From the NCBI GenBank assembly GCA_963920705.1, contig OY987234.1:1426001-1490000 (forward strand): a DNA stretch of 64,000 nucleotides, read 5' to 3'. The DNA comes from Odiellus spinosus (lineage: Eukaryota; Arthropoda; Arachnida; Opiliones; Phalangiidae). Position numbers and translations under genes: made by a program. Shown here in pieces: positions 63,460-64,000 of the stretch; position 1 is the first letter of the stretch, and every line of letters begins with the position of its first letter. Below the pieces are notes generated by a model. It was not told the DNA's origin. It did no database searches and saw only the letters and a program-made list of their open reading frames with translations.

Positions 63460-64000
63460 TGCACTTGGGAAATTTGTGGATCTGCACTTGGAAAATTTGT
63501 GGATCTACACTTGGGAAATTTGTGGATCTACATTTGGGAAATTTGTGGATCTACACTTGGGAAATTTGTGGATCTACACTTGGGAAATTTTTGGATCTAC
63601 ATTTGGGAAATTTGTGGATCTACATTTGGGAAATTTGTGGATCTACACTTGGGAAATTTGTGGATCTACACTTGGGAAATTTGTGGATCTGCACTTGGGA
63701 AATTTTTTGATCTGTACTTGGGAAATTTGTGGATCTACACTTGGGAAATTTTTGGATCTACACTTGGGAAATTTGTGGATCTACATTTGGGAAATTTGTG
63801 GATCTACACTTGGGAAATTTGTGGATCTACACTTGGGAAATTTGATTATCTGCACTTGGAAAATTTGTGGATGTGCACTTGGGAAATTTGTGGATCTGCA
63901 CTTGGGAACTTTGTGGATCTGCACTTGGGAAAATTGTGGATCTGCACTTGGCAAATTTGTGGATCTGCACTTGGGAAATTTGTAGATCTACACTTGGGAA
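63460..64000. repeat. Right end of the window, still inside the array
   Basis: TCTACAC and CTACATTT units with AAATTTTTTGATCTGTAC (near 63703-63718), TTTTTGG units and a final B-block (63850-63960) end in GTAGATCTAC at about 63981. The last unit is cut by the window edge, so the array continues. Confidence 0.85.

Larger units (their letters stand above)
1..64000 (+). repeat. Satellite array of a 23-bp unit (about 2,785 units)
   Basis: The unit is TTGGGAAATTTG then TGGATCTACAC, about 39% GC (six G, three C). It repeats head to tail from the first to the last base with no gap, no reverse-oriented copy and no foreign insert. The window opens exactly at a GGAAATTT phase. Nearly all units are 23 bp. 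I counted 62 of 22 bp (34 CTGCATTGGAAAA, 11 TTATATGCGC, 10 GTTATCTAC, 7 singletons) and three of 24 bp, and that sum closes the phase exactly. The commonest substitutions are A/G in TCTACAC/TCTGCAC and C/T in CTACACTTG/CTACATTTG. CpG is nearly absent. The orientation given is that of the G-rich strand. The array is known satellite-type DNA in form; the family and host are not recognised. Confidence 0.98.

Noticed and set aside
1-64000. CRISPR array
   Set aside because: The repeats are directly adjacent with no unique spacers, and no cas gene is present.
1-64000. Telomeric repeat or plasmid-type iterons
   Set aside because: The unit does not resemble known short telomeric repeats. Iteron sets are short and lie next to a replication gene, which is absent here.
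1-64000. Functional centromere with a CENP-B box
   Set aside because: The unit contains no match to the CENP-B box pattern (TTCG and CGGG cores are absent). A centromeric role remains possible but cannot be read from sequence.
1-64000. tRNA, rRNA or other RNA genes, or transposable elements
   Set aside because: No stretch departs from the 23-bp period, so there is no room for one.
1-64000. Assignment to a species or named satellite family
   Set aside because: The unit is not one I recognise, and there is no flanking unique sequence to identify the host.

Overview
The whole 64 kb window is one uninterrupted tandem array of a 23-bp satellite unit, consensus TTGGGAAATTTG followed by TGGATCTACAC. 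Every unit lies in the same orientation. I found no unique sequence, no transposon insertion, no inverted unit and no RNA gene, and I support no protein-coding gene. The array runs off both ends of the window. Hand bookkeeping of 62 units of 22 bp and three of 24 bp (net -59) closes exactly on the phase at both ends, giving 2,785 units. Such purity and length point to eukaryotic heterochromatic satellite DNA (centromeric, pericentromeric, subtelomeric or a sex-chromosome block). I do not recognise the repeat and cannot name the organism.

Units differ by diagnostic substitutions, and these fall in ordered blocks. The main switch is TCTACAC versus TCTGCAC. I use four block names. The A-block is TCTGCAC-rich and carries, in order, GGAAATATG, GATTATCTGC, TTTATGGATGTGC, CACTTTTGAAA, a 22-bp CTGCATTGGAAAA unit, a second CACTTTTGAAA, TATGCGC, CACATGGG, CTACAATTGGG and GTGGACCTAC. 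The B-block carries GATTATCTGC, GTGGATGTGC, GGGAACTTTG, GGGAAAATTG, TGGCAAATTTG and often CATTACGGAAA. The C-block is GGGATATTTG followed by GAGGGTCTAC. The D-block is GGAACATTTG, GTAGATCTAC and GGTGATCTAC units.

These blocks build higher-order repeats (HORs), every one a whole number of 23-bp units after correction for the odd-length units. From left to right: an irregular start (1-2.1 kb); 2 x 1,056 bp (2.1-4.2 kb); a 1,102-bp family partly arranged as long/short dimers (4.5-12.1 kb); a 1,652/1,629-bp pair with further partial copies (12.5-19.3 kb); 230-, 943- and 482-bp duplications (20.4-25.8 kb); 2 x 1,172 bp (26.2-28.6 kb); 2 x 3,907 bp, almost identical (27.9-35.7 kb); a 5.1-kb super-repeat built partly from 758-bp repeats (36.4-44.3 kb); 735-, 1,517- and 644-bp duplications (45.3-50.4 kb); a 1,150/1,012-bp series (50.4-53.6 kb); 2 x 1,196 bp and a 758-805-bp series (53.6-59.8 kb); and an 828-bp duplication (61.8-63.5 kb).

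The consensus has no stop codon in any forward frame. Because 23 is not a multiple of 3, all three forward frames read the same 23-residue cycle, so forward ORFs reach 805 codons without implying a gene. TCTGCAC-rich stretches are open on the reverse strand as well. The biology readable here is that of a satellite evolving by repeated in-register duplication, with datable layers of expansion. Block edges are approximate because neighbouring units are so alike.
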